From contig NZ_JACKSJ010000025.1 of assembly GCF_025821665.1 (NCBI RefSeq), positions 1 through 64,000 on the forward strand: a stretch of 64,000 nucleotides of DNA. Reading direction: 5' to 3'. Below, piece after piece: positions 44,312 to 52,858 of the stretch. Every line of letters begins with the position of its first letter. Within the stretch, counting starts at the first letter, position 1. This stretch comes from [Mycobacterium] manitobense. GTDB lineage: Bacteria; Actinomycetota; Actinomycetes; Mycobacteriales; Mycobacteriaceae. The position numbers were made by a program, and so were the translations under genes. The notes under the pieces were generated by a model. The model searched no databases. It saw nothing but the letters and a program-made list of their open reading frames with translations, and was not told the origin of the DNA.

Positions 44312-45190
44312 CTAGGGCAGCTGGCTGTCGGCCAGTTGCGCGATCAACTCGGTCAGTTCTCGGCGTTTCTCGTCCTGCAGTGCGACCTGCTCGTCCTGCC
44401 ACTGTGGATCGACACCCTGCATGTCGGCGGCCGAGCGCGAGTTCTTGTTCTTCGCATTCACCACGGTGGGTAGCCACTGCAGGTTCACCGGTGCGTTGAG
44501 CACGAGCCACATGTTCTCCGGCGTCAGTTCCATGAACCGCGGCAGATACATGATCTCCACCTTGGGCACGATGTGATCGGCCGAGACCGCCGGTCCGCCT
44601 CTGGCATTCGTGCCGATGGGCCGGTCCGGTTGCGACGGGTGCCTGTCGTCGCTCGCCGGCCGGGGCGCGCCCTGCAGTGAGACGTTCGGGTAGGGATACT
44701 CCGGACTCTTCTGCTTGTTGATCGCATCCCACAGCGGTTTGATCGGGCTGCTCGGCGGGATCGTGATCCGGGTGCCGAGGGTGGGCAGCGGCGTGGGAGG
44801 GGTCCATCCGCTGGGGACCTTCGTCTTGGCGACGCCGATGTTGTCCAGCGCAACCTTGTTCAGCGGTTTGGTCGGGGGTCCGCCGGCGCGGAGTTTGTCG
44901 GTGACCGCGGCACAGGCCTGCAGCTGACCGAGTTTGGCTGCCTTCTCCGCGTTGAGCTGGTCGGCTTCCCGGTTGTACGGGACGACGATCTCCGGCGGAC
45001 CCACGCCGCCCGGCAGTCCCCGCGCATTGTGCTCGCCGATCTTGGCCATGGTCGCTTGCAGCGAGGCAACCTGTGCGGGGCATGCGGCCTCGTCGGCATG
45101 GGCGACAGGAGGTGACCAGCCACCGAGCGTGACCGCGATCATCACGGCCACGGCCGTCACCAGTGCGCGGACGGACCGCCGTGTCGCCAT
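44312..45190 (-). CDS. Exported protein with HNH-nuclease-like C-terminus
   Basis: A 292-residue protein with a signal peptide (residues ~1-32, ending VAHAD), a helical segment (about 33-95) and a Pro-rich linker. The C-terminal ~100 residues contain ADHIVPKVEIMYLP, NAPVNLQWLPTVVNAKNKNSR: a DH pair, a central N-x-x-N-L-Q and a terminal N-x-K-N resemble the beta-beta-alpha metal motif of HNH endonucleases. It could be a secreted nuclease or a degenerate relative. Exported HNH domains in mycobacteria are often toxins; two genes of unknown function follow directly. Confidence 0.75.
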   Translation of the reverse strand: MATRRSVRALVTAVAVMIAVTLGGWSPPVAHADEAACPAQVASLQATMAKIGEHNARGLPGGVGPPEIVVPYNREADQLNAEKAAKLGQLQACAAVTDKLRAGGPPTKPLNKVALDNIGVAKTKVPSGWTPPTPLPTLGTRITIPPSSPIKPLWDAINKQKSPEYPYPNVSLQGAPRPASDDRHPSQPDRPIGTNARGGPAVSADHIVPKVEIMYLPRFMELTPENMWLVLNAPVNLQWLPTVVNAKNKNSRSAADMQGVDPQWQDEQVALQDEKRRELTELIAQLADSQLP

Positions 45191-45365
45191 GACCGATCTC
45201 CCCGTGACAGCCGAAGGTGTGCCCTGATCCTAAGGCCGTCACGAACCACGGATGATCGCAGATTCTGCCGTCGCGCCGACGGCTGTCGCGGAACCGGCGA
45301 CGGACTTCGGCGGGGTTTGCGCCCAGTTTCGCGCCCGTTCCGTTTACGGTACGGGGGTGTCGAGC

Positions 45366-46241
45366 ATGGATCGCCGAAGCGCAATGTTGATGTTGGGGTT
45401 CGGGGTGGCGGCTGCTGCGCTGCCCCTACCCAAGGCTGGGGCTCAGCCGGTGATCGGCGATGCGCCGCCCGGGCCACCTCCCGGTGTACCCGGATTGCCC
45501 GTGGCTGCCGCGGAGCCTGGACCTGGGCTGTTGTTCGCCGATGAGTTCAACGGACCGGCCGGTGCGCCGCCGGATCCGGCGTCGTGGTTCATCGTTCCGG
45601 CCCGTGAGACGATCCGGAATCCTGTCGAGTGGGACAAGCCGTTCAACATGGGTCGTTATGTCACCGACCAGGAGCATGTGTTCCAGGACGGGATGGGCAA
45701 CCTGGTCATCCGCGCCACCCGCGGTGAGGGCGCGAACATCCAGGAGAAGTACGCCAGCGCGAAGGTCATCGGCAACTGGCGCGGCGGAATCGGAACCACA
45801 TGGGAAGCCCGCATCAAGCTCAACTGCCTGACCGACGGCGCATGGCCGGCCTTCTGGTTGATCAACGACAACCCCGTGCGCGGCGGTGAGATCGACCTCG
45901 TGGAGTGGTACGGCAACCGGGACTGGCCGTCGGGCACCACCGTGCACGCGCGGCTGGACGGTACCCAGTACCAGACCCACAAGCACCCGGTCGACGGGGA
46001 TTGGCACACCTGGCGCATGACGTGGCAGCCGGCCGGCCTGTACTTCTGGAAGGACTACCAGCCCGGAATGCAGCCGTTCTTCACCGTGCCGTCGAACTCG
46101 CTGCCGGAGTATCCGTTCAACGACCCGGGCTACACGATGGCCCCGGTGTTCAACATCGCCGTCGGCGGCTCCGGCGGTCGTGAACCCGCAGGCGGCAACT
46201 ACCCCGCTGACATGCTGATCGACTGGATCCGGGTGTTCTAG
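45366..46241 (+). CDS. GH16 beta-glucanase-like exported protein (Rv0315-like)
   Basis: A 291-residue enzyme, near the length of Rv0315. The N-terminus has a twin Arg (MDRRSAMLML) followed by a hydrophobic stretch, compatible with Tat or Sec export. The GH16 catalytic motif is GGEIDLVEWYG (ExDxxE), with both Glu residues present; WPAFWLI and the C-terminal MLIDWIRVF also fit. GH16 members cleave beta-1,3- or mixed-linkage glucans. ATG at 45366; GTG 45357 is possible. It overlaps the convergent phosphatase gene by 4 bp. Confidence 0.9.
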   Translation: MDRRSAMLMLGFGVAAAALPLPKAGAQPVIGDAPPGPPPGVPGLPVAAAEPGPGLLFADEFNGPAGAPPDPASWFIVPARETIRNPVEWDKPFNMGRYVTDQEHVFQDGMGNLVIRATRGEGANIQEKYASAKVIGNWRGGIGTTWEARIKLNCLTDGAWPAFWLINDNPVRGGEIDLVEWYGNRDWPSGTTVHARLDGTQYQTHKHPVDGDWHTWRMTWQPAGLYFWKDYQPGMQPFFTVPSNSLPEYPFNDPGYTMAPVFNIAVGGSGGREPAGGNYPADMLIDWIRVF

Positions 46242-48229
46242 GCCCTCGGCGTCGGAATCTCCAGCAGCTCTCTGCGGAGCACGACGGCCGTCACGTCATC
46301 GCGATCGAGATCGACGTTCGCGCCCGCACAGAGCGCGTCGACGAGTGCCTGGGGATCGGCGCCACAGTCCTGTGCGCACCGCGCGACGGCGTCGGAGAGT
46401 TGCTGGACCGAGCCACCCCACATGTCCAGGACACCGTCGCTGACCAGCAGGATCGCGTCCCCGGGATTCAGCGCGCCGCGCTTCTCGTGCCAGCCGCTTT
46501 CCAGCCCCATGGGGAGGTCGGCAGACGCCACGCGCTCCACCCGGTGGGATCCGGTGCGGACGATGAAGTGCAGTCCGTGGCCGGCGTCGGCGAACCGGAA
46601 GTCACCCGTGGCAAGGTCGATCAGCACATAGGTCAGGGTGACGAACGCACTGGTGCGTTGCAGGTCGCGGTCGATCACGTCGGCGGCACGGCTGACGGCT
46701 TTGGACGGACTGACGTCGAGATCGTTGGCCCTCAGGGCCGCCCTCGTCGCCGCGGCGAGCATTCCGGCGCCCATGCCCTTGCCCATCACGTCGCCGAGAC
46801 TGAGGACCGCGTGCGGCGCCTGCACCCGGATGTCGTAGAAATCTCCGCCGACCTGGCGGGCGGGAACCGACACCGCCCCTGAACTCCACCCGGGCGTGCT
46901 CGGGAACTTGCCGGGCAACAGGGCCCGCTGGACCTCGGCAGCGCGCATGAGCTCGGCCTGTTCGAGCCGGCGTGCCCGCACCGCTTCGGTGATGTCGTAG
47001 AACTGAAGGGCCACGGTGCGGCTGGTGGACTCACCGCTGATGAGGGACATGCTGACATTGAGGATGCAGTCGGCGGCGGTGGTCAGGGTGAGGCGGGCGT
47101 TGTCCTCGGTGAGCGCATCCATCTCTGCGGAGAGCACGCCGATCGCGTCCTCACCCAACAGGGTGCTCAGTGAAGTGGAGGGGTCGCCGAGTCCGGGGAG
47201 GATGGCCACCGCGGACGCATTGGTCCGCGTCACCTTCCATCCCGTCGCGTCGCGGGTGGCGATCACCATGCCGGCGACGGAGGTCTCGAAGATCGTCCGG
47301 AACAGTTCCTCCCGTTCGGCCAGCCGCAGAGAGGTGCGCTGCTCGAGCCCCACGGCCAGAGACAGCAGAAGGAACACCACCACGATCGACAGCAGGAAGG
47401 TCTGCAGTACGACGACGCCGGTGTCCTCGCCCAGGCGATCGAAGGCGAACGGGCCGCGGTCAACTGCGCTGCCGGCGTAGGCGATGATCGCGACGCCCAA
47501 CATCAGCCAGATCAGTTGTCGGGTCGACAGCCGCACCGCCGCCCAGAGCAAGGGGATGAAGGGGAGGAAGGACAGCGGCATCCCGGGGGTGAAGGCGAAC
47601 ACGAACGCGGTCACGCCGAGCACCAATGCCACCTCGGCGACGATCTCCGGCAGCCGTACCTGACGCGCGCGGCCGGGAAGTTTCATGAACAGCGGCGCCA
47701 GCAGCAGCATGCCCGCGGCGTGCTTGGGCACCGCCGTCACCAGGCGCGTCCAGGCTTGCGACGAGTCGGCCAGCAGATAGGTGGCGGTGGACCCGACCAG
47801 GTCGTAGACGACCGCGGCGGTCAGGACGGCGATCAGCAGACGACCCAGATCCCGAGGGCCGGCCAGCGCAGGCACGGTGTCCGACCGGCCGCGCAGCAGC
47901 ACGGCCCCAACCGCCAGCTCGATTCCGCCTGCCACCGCCAGCGCGACCGCCAACTCCACCGGCCGTCCCGCCCACATCAGGAGCGGGAAAGTGATGGCGG
48001 CGACCGCAGATGCGAGCATCCAGGTGTAGCGCCGCGGGAGGCGAAGGCCCAGTCCGAGTGCGATGCCCGCCGCGGGCCACCATGCCGTCGACACCAGCGC
48101 CGTCGGTTGGGTGACCAGCGACAGCCAGCCGGCGATCAGCACGGCGACGAGGGATCCGATGATGAACACCGTGGTCGATGCCTGCCGGCTCATCCGCGGC
48201 GCTGCCTGCGTACTCGAGTCAGCGACCAT
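46238..48229 (-). CDS. MASE1-PAS-SpoIIE/PP2C membrane phosphatase
   Basis: A 663-residue signalling protein. Residues ~20-300 are a MASE1 membrane sensor with eight or so helices; ~315-420 a PAS-like domain (LFRTIFETSVAGMVIATRD to LQFYDITEAVR); ~445-655 a SpoIIE PP2C domain with GGDFYD, DVMGKGMGAGML, FADAGHG and LVSDGVLD. The metal-binding Asp residues are present. It would dephosphorylate a STAS protein; the only STAS gene in the window is at 32807, 13 kb away. It could supply a second input to that switch or act elsewhere. Confidence 0.9.
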   Translation of the reverse strand: MVADSSTQAAPRMSRQASTTVFIIGSLVAVLIAGWLSLVTQPTALVSTAWWPAAGIALGLGLRLPRRYTWMLASAVAAITFPLLMWAGRPVELAVALAVAGGIELAVGAVLLRGRSDTVPALAGPRDLGRLLIAVLTAAVVYDLVGSTATYLLADSSQAWTRLVTAVPKHAAGMLLLAPLFMKLPGRARQVRLPEIVAEVALVLGVTAFVFAFTPGMPLSFLPFIPLLWAAVRLSTRQLIWLMLGVAIIAYAGSAVDRGPFAFDRLGEDTGVVVLQTFLLSIVVVFLLLSLAVGLEQRTSLRLAEREELFRTIFETSVAGMVIATRDATGWKVTRTNASAVAILPGLGDPSTSLSTLLGEDAIGVLSAEMDALTEDNARLTLTTAADCILNVSMSLISGESTSRTVALQFYDITEAVRARRLEQAELMRAAEVQRALLPGKFPSTPGWSSGAVSVPARQVGGDFYDIRVQAPHAVLSLGDVMGKGMGAGMLAAATRAALRANDLDVSPSKAVSRAADVIDRDLQRTSAFVTLTYVLIDLATGDFRFADAGHGLHFIVRTGSHRVERVASADLPMGLESGWHEKRGALNPGDAILLVSDGVLDMWGGSVQQLSDAVARCAQDCGADPQALVDALCAGANVDLDRDDVTAVVLRRELLEIPTPRA

Positions 48230-48331
48230 TTGCTCACTATTCCCGAACGCCCCGCAGCAAACCCTCGAAAGGCGAAGTTCGACGAACCGCCGGATCGGTG
48301 GAGCGGATGGCGGGGTCCGGGCCCGCGTCGT

Positions 48332-49273
48332 TCACGCTGTCTTGGCGAGCAGTGAATACCGCTGTCCGAGAACGTGATTCACGGTAGTTGGTCGTGGGCC
48401 GACGGCGGTGCGTGTCGCGAAAGTCCGGCTGATGGCATCGGTGACGGTTTGGGGAGCCTCATCGAGCAGCATGTGGCCCGCGTCGGGAAGGTGCACGTGT
48501 GTGGCGCCGGGGATGGCCTCGGTCATCTCGTGCGCGTGCGACGGCGGAGTGAGCAGGTCGGCGCCGCCACTGAGGACGACCGTCTCGGCGCGGATCGAGC
48601 CGAGCGTCGAGAGTTGATCAAAGGACCGTAGGCCGGGCAGGAATCCGACGGCGGTGTCGAGGGTCGTCGCTGCGGCCGAAGTCTCGGCGAACAACCTCGA
48701 GAGTGTCGAGCGTGCATCGGCGTCACACCGCAGTGCCAGAGCCGCGTACAGCGGCTTGCTGAGCACAGAGATGGCGCGGTGCGGCGTGAGGGCGGCCAGC
48801 CCGCACAGGATATTCGTCGCCGGATTGGCCAGCAGGCGGGCGACGCCGCGCTCGGTGAGCCGGCCGGCGGCCGTCGCGGCGAGGACCAGTCCGGTGGGCT
48901 CGACGGGGCGATCAGCGGGAGGGCGGCCGAGGTACGCGAGGGCGACCATCCCGCCCATCGAGTGTCCGGCGAGGGTGAGTGGGCCGGTGACGCGAAGGGC
49001 GGTCAGCACGCCGGCGAGGTCCTCGGCGAGTTGGGTGACCGTGTAGGTGCGCTTCGGGGCCGAATCCGACCTGCCATGGCCGCGGTGGTCGTAGCTGATG
49101 ATCCGGAGACGATCGCCCCACTGCCTAGTCAGGTGATCGATCTGGCCGGTCCACGAGTCTCTGTCGAGGCAGAGACCGTGCAGGAGGACGACGGTGGCCT
49201 GGGCGTCGGCGGGTCCTTGGTCCCGCACCGCCAGCTGCACGCCGCCACGGACGGTGATGGTCCGTTCGGTCAC
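48332..49273 (-). CDS. Alpha/beta hydrolase
   Basis: About 313 residues. VVLLHGLCLDRDSW (oxyanion loop), LAGHSMGGMVALAYL (nucleophile Ser), SGGADLLTPPSH (Asp) and DAGHMLLDEAP (His) give a complete alpha/beta-hydrolase triad. No signal peptide with this start. Substrate unknown. The frame extends to an ATG at 49372, adding 33 Arg/Pro/Thr-rich residues; GTG 49273 is preferred because the domain begins there (VTERTITVRGG), but neither start has a clear ribosome site. Confidence 0.83.
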   Translation of the reverse strand: MTERTITVRGGVQLAVRDQGPADAQATVVLLHGLCLDRDSWTGQIDHLTRQWGDRLRIISYDHRGHGRSDSAPKRTYTVTQLAEDLAGVLTALRVTGPLTLAGHSMGGMVALAYLGRPPADRPVEPTGLVLAATAAGRLTERGVARLLANPATNILCGLAALTPHRAISVLSKPLYAALALRCDADARSTLSRLFAETSAAATTLDTAVGFLPGLRSFDQLSTLGSIRAETVVLSGGADLLTPPSHAHEMTEAIPGATHVHLPDAGHMLLDEAPQTVTDAISRTFATRTAVGPRPTTVNHVLGQRYSLLAKTA

Positions 49274-49547
49274 CGCAAGGCGTCGGCGCCCGGTGCAGGC
49301 GGTGCGCGGGTGGCGACGCGAAGACCTCGGGGCGCCCGTGGGGGCGGTGGGTGCCGGGGTCGCTGTAGCCATGAAAGAAATGGTCGCGGAACCGGGGTCG
49401 CTCCGTAATCGACGCGAGGCCAGAGTTCACCGCGGGACGGCAACAGTTTCCTATCCGGGGGGTAAGGCTCGAGGCTAGGCGCTGTCAGCCGGCGGCCCGT
49501 TCACCCCCGGCTGGTGTCGTCGGCCGCGAGGCGGGAATGCTGCTGGA

Positions 49548-50531
49548 ATGACTTCGGCGAGGCGTTTCGTCCACGGGCTGCTGGTCGGATCGCTGTCCAC
49601 GGCGCTTCTGCTCGCCATGGGCTGCGCGCCCGTGCCCGTCGAGCACACCTCGGGCATCGTCGCGGCGCACCCGGTCCGCTGGGGGGTGTTCCTGCCCGAC
49701 AATCAGTCGGACTCGAGCGCGTTGCCCGTCGTCGTGCAGATGGCGCAGTCGTCGCCGCAGTACATGCTGCGGTTCGCCGCGATCGATGACCCCGTCCCCG
49801 TGGCCGACCTGTCGTCGATCCAGGCGGCCGGCGCCCAGCCGGTGCTCACGCTCGAGATCTGGCAGCCCGGCGCGGGCGTCGAACAGCCCGCGTACGCATC
49901 AAGCCGGGTGGCGGTCGGTGATTTCGACGACCGGTTGGATCGGTGGGCCCGCGAACTGGCGGCCTGGGGTGGGCCGGTAACCCTGCGGGTCGGCCACGAG
50001 ATGAACGCACCGCACTATCCGTGGTCGGTGGGCGTCAACGGCAACACCGCGGCCGACTCGGTCGCGGCATGGAAGCACATCCGGGAGCGGTTCGCGCGGG
50101 CCGGGGCCGACCGCGTCTCGTTCATGTGGTGTCCCGACGCGACCGCGGAGGGGGCCGACGCCATGGCGGCCGCGTTCCCCGGCGTCGACAGCGTCGACGT
50201 GTTGGGGTTGGACGGCTACAACTGGGGCGAGGACGATGGCCACACCTGGCAGGCGGCCGATCAGATCTTCGGTGACGCTCTCGACAGGCTGCGCCGCTTG
50301 GACGGTGAGCACGACATCGTGATCGCGGAGACGGCCAGTGCCGAGGGTCCGCAGTCGGGCGTCGACAAGGCGGACTGGATCTACGGGCTGTTCGACTTCC
50401 TCGCCACGCAGGAGCGGGTGCGGGGCCTGATCTGGTTCCAGGCCGAGAAAGAGCGCGACTGGAGGTTCAACTCGTCACCGCAGGCACAGGAGGCGTTCAA
50501 GCAGTCGGTGGCGAAACACGCCGGCGATTGA
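49548..50531 (+). CDS. GH26-like exported or lipoprotein glycoside hydrolase
   Basis: A 327-residue relative of the protein at 28748. The N-terminus (FVHGLLVGSLSTALLLAMGC) is a signal peptide ending in a near-lipobox, so a lipoprotein is likely. The barrel shows LRVGHEMNAPHYPWS (likely acid/base Glu), FMWCPDA, LDGYNWGED and IVIAETASAEG (likely nucleophile Glu), in the same order as in the cytosolic homolog. Substrate probably a beta-mannan-like or other cell-surface glycan. It ends 9 bp before the 3' end of the convergent GT4 gene. Confidence 0.82.
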   Translation: MTSARRFVHGLLVGSLSTALLLAMGCAPVPVEHTSGIVAAHPVRWGVFLPDNQSDSSALPVVVQMAQSSPQYMLRFAAIDDPVPVADLSSIQAAGAQPVLTLEIWQPGAGVEQPAYASSRVAVGDFDDRLDRWARELAAWGGPVTLRVGHEMNAPHYPWSVGVNGNTAADSVAAWKHIRERFARAGADRVSFMWCPDATAEGADAMAAAFPGVDSVDVLGLDGYNWGEDDGHTWQAADQIFGDALDRLRRLDGEHDIVIAETASAEGPQSGVDKADWIYGLFDFLATQERVRGLIWFQAEKERDWRFNSSPQAQEAFKQSVAKHAGD

Positions 50532-50540
50532 CGGGCCGCC

Positions 50541-51704
50541 TCACGCGTAGAGCCTGGGGCGTGAGCGCGCTGCCGAATCCTCGATGCACTGCTCGTAGAG
50601 CTCGAGGTAGGCCGAGGCCATCACGTCCGGGGCGAAACGACGTTCCGCTACCGCGCGGCAGTGGGCGGGATCAATGCTGTCGACTTCAGTGACCAGCCGA
50701 GCCAGCGCAGCCTCATCACCGAACTCTGCGAGCAATCCCGTGCCGGGTTCGACGAGTTCGGGCAGACAGCCGCGGCGGTAACCGACCACAGGTGTGCCGA
50801 GGGCCATCGATTCGATGACCGCGGTACCCCCGGGTTCGTCCCAGCACACCGGAAACAAGGTGGCGAGCGCGGTCGAGACGAGGTGGTCGCGATCATCCCC
50901 GGTCACGTTCCCGATCCATCGCACCCGCTCACCGTCGACGTATGGGGCAACCTCGTCGCGCCAGTACCGAACGTCGGCGCAGCGATCGGCGTTCGGCTGG
51001 GCGCTCAGCTGCTCCGGCGTGGTGAACGGCCCGATCGGCCCGGCCAAAACCAGCTCCCACCCGAATCGCTGCGCCAGGCGCGCGGCGATGTGTTGGCCCT
51101 TTCTGCGGTTGATCCGCGCGACCAGAACGAGATGGCCGTTCCCGGCTGGGGCGGGCCGACGTGTGGCGTGGTGTGCGAGCGGAGTGGCCAGATGGATGTG
51201 CCCGAGACTGTGGTGGCGAAGCGCATCGGGCGCGCGCCGCAGTTGCTCGGCGGAGACACCGTTGACGTGGAATCGATCATGCCTGCCGAATCCGCGGTAG
51301 AAGGCGCGGTGCTTCGTCAGATCCCAGTGCAGGGTGTGCAGCACGGTCGGCCGGTCGGCGCCCATGGTCGCGAGCATGCTCGGGCCCAACACCTCCATGT
51401 GGTCGTGAACCAGGTCGATGTCCGAACGGCACCGCAATTCGGCGGCGATGCGTTGCAAATGCGCTGCAGCGACACCGACTACGTCGTTGTAGGGCTCCGC
51501 GAGGTGGGCGAACTGCGGCTCGTCGAACACGTGGATCTGTTCGTCGACGTCGATCGTGCTCTGCCCGACGGTGGCAAGGACGACACGCACCCCGCGCAGG
51601 CGTAGCTCCGGAATGAGCGTCGCGATGATGTTCTCGATTCCGCCGTAGCCGACCGGCGGAACCGTCAGCCACGGTCCGGCATTGATCAACACCGTCGGAG
51701 TCAT
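50541..51704 (-). CDS. GT4-family glycosyltransferase
   Basis: A 387-residue GT-B retaining glycosyltransferase. An N-terminal Gly-rich loop (PVGYGGIENIIATLIPEL), VLVARINRRKGQH at the start of the C-terminal domain, and CWDEPGGTAVIESMALGTPVVGY, which holds the E-x7-E signature of GT4. Nucleotide-sugar donor unknown. It is coupled by ATGA to the GpgS-like gene upstream, suggesting that it extends the glycoside made by that enzyme, as in glucosylglycerate-to-mannosylglucosylglycerate pathways (inference). Confidence 0.9.
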   Translation of the reverse strand: MTPTVLINAGPWLTVPPVGYGGIENIIATLIPELRLRGVRVVLATVGQSTIDVDEQIHVFDEPQFAHLAEPYNDVVGVAAAHLQRIAAELRCRSDIDLVHDHMEVLGPSMLATMGADRPTVLHTLHWDLTKHRAFYRGFGRHDRFHVNGVSAEQLRRAPDALRHHSLGHIHLATPLAHHATRRPAPAGNGHLVLVARINRRKGQHIAARLAQRFGWELVLAGPIGPFTTPEQLSAQPNADRCADVRYWRDEVAPYVDGERVRWIGNVTGDDRDHLVSTALATLFPVCWDEPGGTAVIESMALGTPVVGYRRGCLPELVEPGTGLLAEFGDEAALARLVTEVDSIDPAHCRAVAERRFAPDVMASAYLELYEQCIEDSAARSRPRLYA

Positions 51705-52753
51705 GGTCGGTGATTCTCGAGCGGCCAGGAACGGGCGGCGGGAGCGGCGGCGGACAGGTCGGCAACGGCGTGGACGTCAGCCAGCGGCGGTCTCTCCCGC
51801 ACACTGACATCGGAGGTCACCAGCTGGTGGTGCACGGGAGATGCCGTGTCGTGCCGAAACTGTGTGAGCCATCTCGAAACCGGCGCGTCGTCGACACCGC
51901 GGCGCCCACGCGGGAGTCGCGCGTTGGCGGTCTGCAGTATCTGGGCGGCCATCCGCCCCAACGCTTCGATGTCCTGGTGACGATGGGTGCGCGTGCCCAG
52001 GTCCACCTGTGCGAGCGCGTCCAGCCCGACCAGATCGAGCAGATCGACCAGCATCGCGAACTCGACGCCGTAGCCGGTCGCGAACGGGATCTGTTCCAGT
52101 ACGTTTCGGTAACCCCCGTACTCGCCTGCCAGGGGCTGTACGAAGCCGGCCAACTGCGGCCAGAACATGTTGATGAGGGGCCGGGCGACGAGTTCACTGA
52201 CCCGACCACCGCCGCCGGGGACGGTGACCTGATCGGTGGTCAGCGGGCGCAGGTAGTGCGCCTTGACGAACACCACGTCCGGTTGACACAGCAGCGGGCC
52301 GAGCAGTCCGACGATGAAGTGCGTGGTGAAGTCGCGTAGGTCCGAATCGATGAAGAGCACGATGTCGCCGGTGCTGGCAGCCAGCCCCTTCCACAACGCA
52401 TCGCCCTTGCCGTCCATTCGGGGTTGGTCGGGCAGGATCTGGTCCTGATGAAACACCGTTGCCCCGGCTGACGCCGCGACTGCAGCCGTCGCGTCGGACG
52501 ATCGGGAGTCGATGACGATGAGCTCGTCGACCAGACTGACGTCCGCCATGAGCCGGCGCCGTATCTGCGCGACGATCCCCCCGACGGTCTGCTCCTCGTC
52601 GCGGGCGGGCAGCACGACGCTGATTCGTCTGGTGCCTTTGGCCCGGATGACCCGCTGCAACGTCCACGACATCCCGCGACTGGACCGCCGTGGCAGCCAC
52701 GCCCATACCTCGGGGTCCACCCCGGCCGGAATGTGTTCATCGCGTTCGCGCAT
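51701..52753 (-). CDS. GpgS-like glucosyl-3-phosphoglycerate synthase (GT81)
   Basis: A 350-residue GT-A enzyme similar to mycobacterial GpgS: VVLPARDEEQTV, ELIVIDSRSSDAT, MDGKGDALWKGL, FIDSDLRDF (metal-binding DxD), GRVSELVARPL and GEYGGYR. GpgS moves glucose from a nucleotide sugar to 3-phosphoglycerate, the first step to glucosylglycerate and methylglucose lipopolysaccharides. This is probably a paralog, since the housekeeping gpgS lies elsewhere in mycobacteria, so the acceptor may differ. ATG at 52753 chosen; upstream codons run into the palindromic operator. No phosphatase (GpgP) is adjacent. Confidence 0.87.
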   Translation of the reverse strand: MRERDEHIPAGVDPEVWAWLPRRSSRGMSWTLQRVIRAKGTRRISVVLPARDEEQTVGGIVAQIRRRLMADVSLVDELIVIDSRSSDATAAVAASAGATVFHQDQILPDQPRMDGKGDALWKGLAASTGDIVLFIDSDLRDFTTHFIVGLLGPLLCQPDVVFVKAHYLRPLTTDQVTVPGGGGRVSELVARPLINMFWPQLAGFVQPLAGEYGGYRNVLEQIPFATGYGVEFAMLVDLLDLVGLDALAQVDLGTRTHRHQDIEALGRMAAQILQTANARLPRGRRGVDDAPVSRWLTQFRHDTASPVHHQLVTSDVSVRERPPLADVHAVADLSAAAPAARSWPLENHRP

Positions 52754-52766
52754 GACACCCGGGTTA

Positions 52767-52831
52767 CCGTTTACACCGACGTCAAATCCACCCCTAGGGG
52801 TGGAGTAGCGCCGGTGTCCAGGGGTAAACGG
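52767..52831. promoter_or_regulatory. Nested palindromes between divergent sugar-cluster genes
   Basis: A perfect 16-bp palindrome, CCACCCCTAGGGGTGG (52788-52803), is flanked by inverted arms: ACACCG (52773-52778) with CGGTGT (52812-52817), and CCGTTTAC (52767-52774) with GTAAACGG (52824-52831). The whole lies in the 105 bp between the GpgS-like start (52753) and the Gfo/Idh/MocA start (52859). It is a strong candidate operator controlling both directions; no regulator gene is adjacent. Confidence 0.65.
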
Positions 52832-52858
52832 CATCGACGCCGACCTGGGAGATCAACT

